Assembly (NCBI GenBank): GCA_030691625.1 | Contig: JAUYDX010000034.1 | Span: 1 to 50,954 of the forward strand | Direction of reading: 5' to 3' | DNA: 50,954 nucleotides | From: Candidatus Omnitrophota bacterium | GTDB lineage: Bacteria > Omnitrophota > Gorgyraeia > Gorgyraeales > Gorgyraeaceae | Part shown: in pieces, positions 47,820 to 50,954 of the stretch | Layout of the letters: each line of letters opens with the position of its first letter | Numbering within the stretch: position 1 is the stretch's first letter | Program-made: the position numbers and the translations under genes | Notes under the pieces: generated by a model | Databases searched by the model: none | Told to the model about the DNA's origin: nothing | Seen by the model: only the letters and a program-made list of their open reading frames with translations

Positions 47820-49297
47820 TATGCCTGCTTGTGCCTGATTAGCCTTTTAGCGCCGCAAACTGCCAGACAAAAATAAAGCGCGCATATTAACATAAAGGGA
47901 TACCCAATAGCAAAATACCTGTATTCGCAATATCTGAAAACAAAAGGAAATATTGTAATAAAATATAAGCTAAGCACAGGAATTAATAATTTTTTATTAA
48001 TTACATAATTTCTGAAAAATAATATTAAAATCCCTATCGAACCACCGATGACAACAAAGATATAAATCAAACTCATCAACACCTTAAACATCAACTCAAT
48101 AACATTAAGCTTTGCATACGTCCTGTTAAATAAATTATATGTGCCTGAATGAAAAAGAAATTTAACAAAAAGTCTTAATGGCGCATACACATAATAGACG
48201 TACGGTTTTTCTTTTTTTATTGAATGCGTATACTCATTTACACTATTCGCAACTATCTGCGCATACTCGTCGCGTTTATCCTTTGGCAAAGATTTGTCTT
48301 TTAACAGGGCAATATATTCTTTTATTGCCAATAAATCCTTATTATCAAATTTTGATGTGTAAATATACTTTGGGAAATCGACGTTTTTTATCTGCCGCTT
48401 AAGGTCTTCCCTGTTATCTATATATTCAAACCAATTAATCTCTGCCTTTGGATCCCACCATGAAAAATCCCCTCCCCATGACTGCACAAATAAAAATAAA
48501 CTCATAAACACCTTGTCATTAATCTGATCAGGATACATAAGGTGCGTTTGCATGGGTATGATTGCGCGATGCACTTTGTAATTTCTGGCTATCCAAACAC
48601 TCTCAATCAAGAGAAAAGGCAGTAAAAATATAAAAACTCCTTTTGCTATCTTGTAGTAATTATACTTATGTTCCCTCTTCCATATAACTGTTAGAAGAAA
48701 TATAAAAAAACCGAACAAGGGTAAGCATACAGGCCTTAGGAACACACACCACGCCAGAAAAATACCTGATAAAAATAATGCCGTGTAATTAAGCTTATTA
48801 ATGGCTTTTACCAGATAAAATACTGAGAAAATCAAGCTTGATATTATAAAACTTTCTGTCAAAATAAAAATATCAAATATAGAGACGTAGGTGCTTACAA
48901 GATATGCGTAAAATGATATATAAAACCATTTTGTAGAATTGAATATCTCCTTGACTATTAAAGCTAAAATATATACTGATAAAGCAGACAGGAATAATTG
49001 CGCAAAAACCAGAAGATTTAAAGATATTTCCTTAGAGAATATAACCCTGAATAAAAAATATATAGCGCCATAACCAGGCATTCTAAAATCCGGATCATAG
49101 ATACCCGCTTTAAGAAGATTTTCTATGGGGTTTATGTAGTAGCCTGTGTCCCCGGCTATCGCATAAAATAAACCCCTGCCTACAGAAGTAGCCCGTTCTG
49201 AAATAAGAAATAAAAAAAATAACCCCTTTACAATAACAGCAAAGGTTATCCAGTATCCACATCTAAGAGGGCTTTGTAAAAAAATCTTTTTAAACAT
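47819..49297 (-). CDS. Multi-pass membrane glycosyltransferase, GT39/PMT_2-like
   Basis: The 492-residue protein has an N-terminal transmembrane helix (YWITFAVIVKGLFFLFLI), a loop with AIAGDTGYYINPIENLLKAGIYDPDFRMPGYGAIYFLF resembling the acidic first loop of GT39 enzymes, and about ten more hydrophobic helices. A periplasmic loop rich in charged and aromatic residues follows mid-protein. It would use a polyprenyl-phosphate sugar donor to modify a glycan or lipid A. It overlaps the fusion gene by one base and is two bases from wecE. Family inferred from topology. Confidence 0.75.
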   Translation of the reverse strand: MFKKIFLQSPLRCGYWITFAVIVKGLFFLFLISERATSVGRGLFYAIAGDTGYYINPIENLLKAGIYDPDFRMPGYGAIYFLFRVIFSKEISLNLLVFAQLFLSALSVYILALIVKEIFNSTKWFYISFYAYLVSTYVSIFDIFILTESFIISSLIFSVFYLVKAINKLNYTALFLSGIFLAWCVFLRPVCLPLFGFFIFLLTVIWKREHKYNYYKIAKGVFIFLLPFLLIESVWIARNYKVHRAIIPMQTHLMYPDQINDKVFMSLFLFVQSWGGDFSWWDPKAEINWFEYIDNREDLKRQIKNVDFPKYIYTSKFDNKDLLAIKEYIALLKDKSLPKDKRDEYAQIVANSVNEYTHSIKKEKPYVYYVYAPLRLFVKFLFHSGTYNLFNRTYAKLNVIELMFKVLMSLIYIFVVIGGSIGILILFFRNYVINKKLLIPVLSLYFITIFPFVFRYCEYRYFAIGYPFMLICALYFCLAVCGAKRLIRHKQA

Positions 49298-49299
49298 AC

Positions 49300-50427
49300 C
49301 TACCTATAAAATCCAGATATTCTTTTTACCACTTTTTCAACATCCTTTTCTTTCAACCCATAATAAAATGGCAATCTTAAAATCCGCTCGCTCTCTTTTG
49401 TTGTAAACCTGTCCTTTCCGTGAAATCTGCCAAATTTTAATCCTGCTGTTGAACTATGCAAAGGAAGAAAATGAAATGTTGTCATTATGCCATGTTTTTT
49501 AAGATACTTGATCAAGCGCGTCCTCTCTCCCAGGTCTTTAGTCTTTATATAAAACATATGGCCATTATGTTCGCAATCTTCAGGTATTGACATCAATTCT
49601 ACGCATCCAATATTCTCCAGCGGCTTTAATCTCTGGTAATAGCTATTCCAGACGCTCAATCTGTCTTTATTTATTTTATCCGCCATTTCCAGCTGGCCGT
49701 AAAGATACGCCGCATTTAATTCACTGGGAAGATAGCTAGAACCTATGTCTGACCATGTATATTTATCCACCTCTCCCCTGAAGTATTTTGCGCGGTTTGT
49801 CCCTTTTTCTCTTATAATCTCGGCTCTTTCAAAAAACCTTTTACTATTTAATACTATAGCACCGCCTTCACCGCATGTAAAATTCTTGGTTTCATGAAAA
49901 CTATAACATCCGATATCTCCTATCGTGCCAAGAAATCTGCCTTTATATTTTGACATAACTGCCTGAGCAGCATCCTCTATGACTAAAAGCCCATGCCTCC
50001 TGGCTATGTCCATAATCGCATCCATTTCGCAGGATATCCCGGCATAATGGACAATAACTATTGCCCTGGTCTTACCTGTTATCGCTCCTTCTATTTTCTT
50101 CTCGTCTATATTCATAGTATCAGGGCGTATATCCAAGAAGACAATCTTTGCCCCTCTTAAGACAAAGGCGCTTGCCGTAGATGGAAACGCATATGAAGGT
50201 ATTATCGCCTCATCGCCTTCTTTTATTTCCGCTAAAATCGCGGACATATCCAGGGCATGCGTGCAAGACGTGGTAAGCAGGGCTTTTGGGCACTGAAGAT
50301 TTTTCTCAAACCATCCCTGGCATTTTTTTGTAAACAAGCCATCTCCGGAAAGCTTCCTGTTTTTCATGGCCTGTTTTAAGTATTTTTCTTCATTACCCGC
50401 ATGTGTTGGAATATTAAACGGTATCAT
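49300..50427 (-). CDS. wecE: dTDP-4-amino-4,6-dideoxygalactose transaminase
   Basis: WecE (RffA) forms dTDP-Fuc4N-type 4-amino sugar from dTDP-4-keto-6-deoxyglucose using PLP. The 375-residue product has the diagnostic IPFNIPTHAGNEEKYLKQAM, LSGDGLFTKKCQGW (26-39), TTSCTHALDMSAIL (52-65), VHYAGISCEMDAI, IEDAAQAVMSKYKGR, and SFHETKNFTCGEGG with Lys181 as Schiff base. It starts in an ATGA overlap with the upstream GT2. The dTDP-glucose dehydratase that would supply its substrate is not in the window. Confidence 0.93.
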   Translation of the reverse strand: MIPFNIPTHAGNEEKYLKQAMKNRKLSGDGLFTKKCQGWFEKNLQCPKALLTTSCTHALDMSAILAEIKEGDEAIIPSYAFPSTASAFVLRGAKIVFLDIRPDTMNIDEKKIEGAITGKTRAIVIVHYAGISCEMDAIMDIARRHGLLVIEDAAQAVMSKYKGRFLGTIGDIGCYSFHETKNFTCGEGGAIVLNSKRFFERAEIIREKGTNRAKYFRGEVDKYTWSDIGSSYLPSELNAAYLYGQLEMADKINKDRLSVWNSYYQRLKPLENIGCVELMSIPEDCEHNGHMFYIKTKDLGERTRLIKYLKKHGIMTTFHFLPLHSSTAGLKFGRFHGKDRFTTKESERILRLPFYYGLKEKDVEKVVKRISGFYR

Positions 50428-50954
50428 TGCCTTTTGCCTTTTTTACCAAATAGGTTTAACTGCCGCAGAACTAATAATGAATGTTTAAAAATTGCCTTTA
50501 TAACCCCTAATATCCATGTGGTATTTCTTAACAGCAAGAAAGGCATCAGTTTAAAAGAAAACAAATACCCCTCACTCTTTGCAGCAAATCTTATAAATTG
50601 TATATTTATTATGGCATAAACAGCCGCTACTATGCAAAAAAACATAAGCGCCGCAGGTGGCTTAAAAATAATGCCAAACAAGCATAAATAAAGCAGGCTG
50701 GTAAGGAACAAATGAATAAAAATCTCGGATTTGGCATATGTATTCTTTTTCCCCACTGTTCCGGGATCTGAAAGGTACAATTTCACCACGCTCTCAGCCC
50801 ATAAAATCTGTTCAAAGAAATAGTGCCGCATGCTATTATCAAAATAATGGCTCACGCCATTATCCTTATTCCACATAATCCTGCACCTTTTACTTAAGGC
50901 CATGCCAAATTCCATATCTTCATTTATACGAAGAGAAGGAAAACCTCCTGTCTC
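50424..50954 (-). CDS. GT2-family glycosyltransferase, C-terminal part (partial at window edge)
   Basis: The frame is open to the window end, so only the last about 176 residues are seen. They include GGFPSLRINEDMEFGMALSKRCRIMW, the GT2 ED region (NEDMEFG) near the acceptor site, then VSHYFDNSMRHYFFEQILWAESVV. Two or three hydrophobic segments follow (IFIHLFLTSLLYLCLFGIIF; AALMFFCIVAAVYAIINIQF), so the enzyme is membrane-anchored at its C-terminus. Its start and nucleotide-binding half lie beyond the window. It overlaps wecE by ATGA. Confidence 0.85.
   Translation of the reverse strand, partial: ETGGFPSLRINEDMEFGMALSKRCRIMWNKDNGVSHYFDNSMRHYFFEQILWAESVVKLYLSDPGTVGKKNTYAKSEIFIHLFLTSLLYLCLFGIIFKPPAALMFFCIVAAVYAIINIQFIRFAAKSEGYLFSFKLMPFLLLRNTTWILGVIKAIFKHSLLVLRQLNLFGKKGKRQ

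Noticed and set aside
1-50954. tRNA, rRNA or riboswitch genes
   Set aside because: I saw no cloverleaf-like gene, rRNA stretch or recognisable riboswitch core; the structured intergenic sequences are all explained by the repeat families.

Overview
The window is one end of a large surface-glycan (lipopolysaccharide or O-antigen) locus from a diderm bacterium. All protein genes except one lie on the minus strand. The housekeeping order ribF-truB-nrnA-rbfA, the heptose enzymes (GmhB, a GmhA-like SIS protein, a GT9 heptosyltransferase), the DUF4254 and DUF5989 genes and the general style fit an uncultured, Omnitrophota-like lineage. That placement is my inference; there is no rRNA or other phylogenetic marker strong enough to prove it.

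Layout. 1-3.1 kb: partial ribF, truB, nrnA, rbfA and a short CCA-adding-type nucleotidyltransferase. 3.2-8.3 kb: a GT28-like glycosyltransferase, DUF5989, gmhB, a core GT2, a large membrane glycosyltransferase and a small GIY-YIG nuclease. 8.4-14 kb: a CDP-3,6-dideoxyhexose module (rfbF, rfbG, a sugar reductase/epimerase, rfbH) plus a B12-type radical SAM enzyme. 14-23.6 kb: glycosyltransferases, methyltransferases, two sister radical SAM/SPASM genes and a split transketolase. 23.6-31.4 kb: a three-part GT fusion, two sugar aminotransferases, a heptosyltransferase, the divergent DUF4254 gene and a GT4. 31.3-41.8 kb: SIS isomerase, an HldE-like nucleotidyltransferase-kinase, epimerases, a WecA-CapD fusion, a GT4 coupled to a papain-like peptidase, and AsnB. 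41.8-50.95 kb: O-antigen ligase, methyltransferases, GT2s, a membrane-GT/radical-SAM fusion, wecE and a GT2 cut by the window edge. In this last block genes overlap or nearly abut, the DNA looks more A+T rich, and no palindromic repeats were seen.

The most unusual property is a dense population of small palindromic repeats between 1.0 and 41.7 kb. Three main families (A, about 45 or 84 bp; B, about 51 bp units assembled as inverted pairs; C, 35-38 bp hairpins), plus several single-copy palindromes, occupy essentially every intergenic gap longer than about 50 bases. They typically begin at the stop codon of the upstream gene, and in several cases supply that stop codon and the last few residues. 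Members of the B and C families, and three other palindromes, also lie in frame inside six otherwise intact genes, adding about 11-17 residues each. This resembles the Rickettsia palindromic elements in kind but not in sequence. The GIY-YIG nuclease gene sits between the two inverted B units at the point where the units abut directly in other copies, so it is a candidate for the gene of the parent mobile element.

Functionally the genes would build lipid-linked glycans (WecA-type initiation), supply activated sugars (CDP-dideoxyhexose, heptose, amino sugars, possibly a branched sugar), assemble and modify them (GT1/2/4/9/28/39-type transferases, methyltransferases), and ligate the product to the core.
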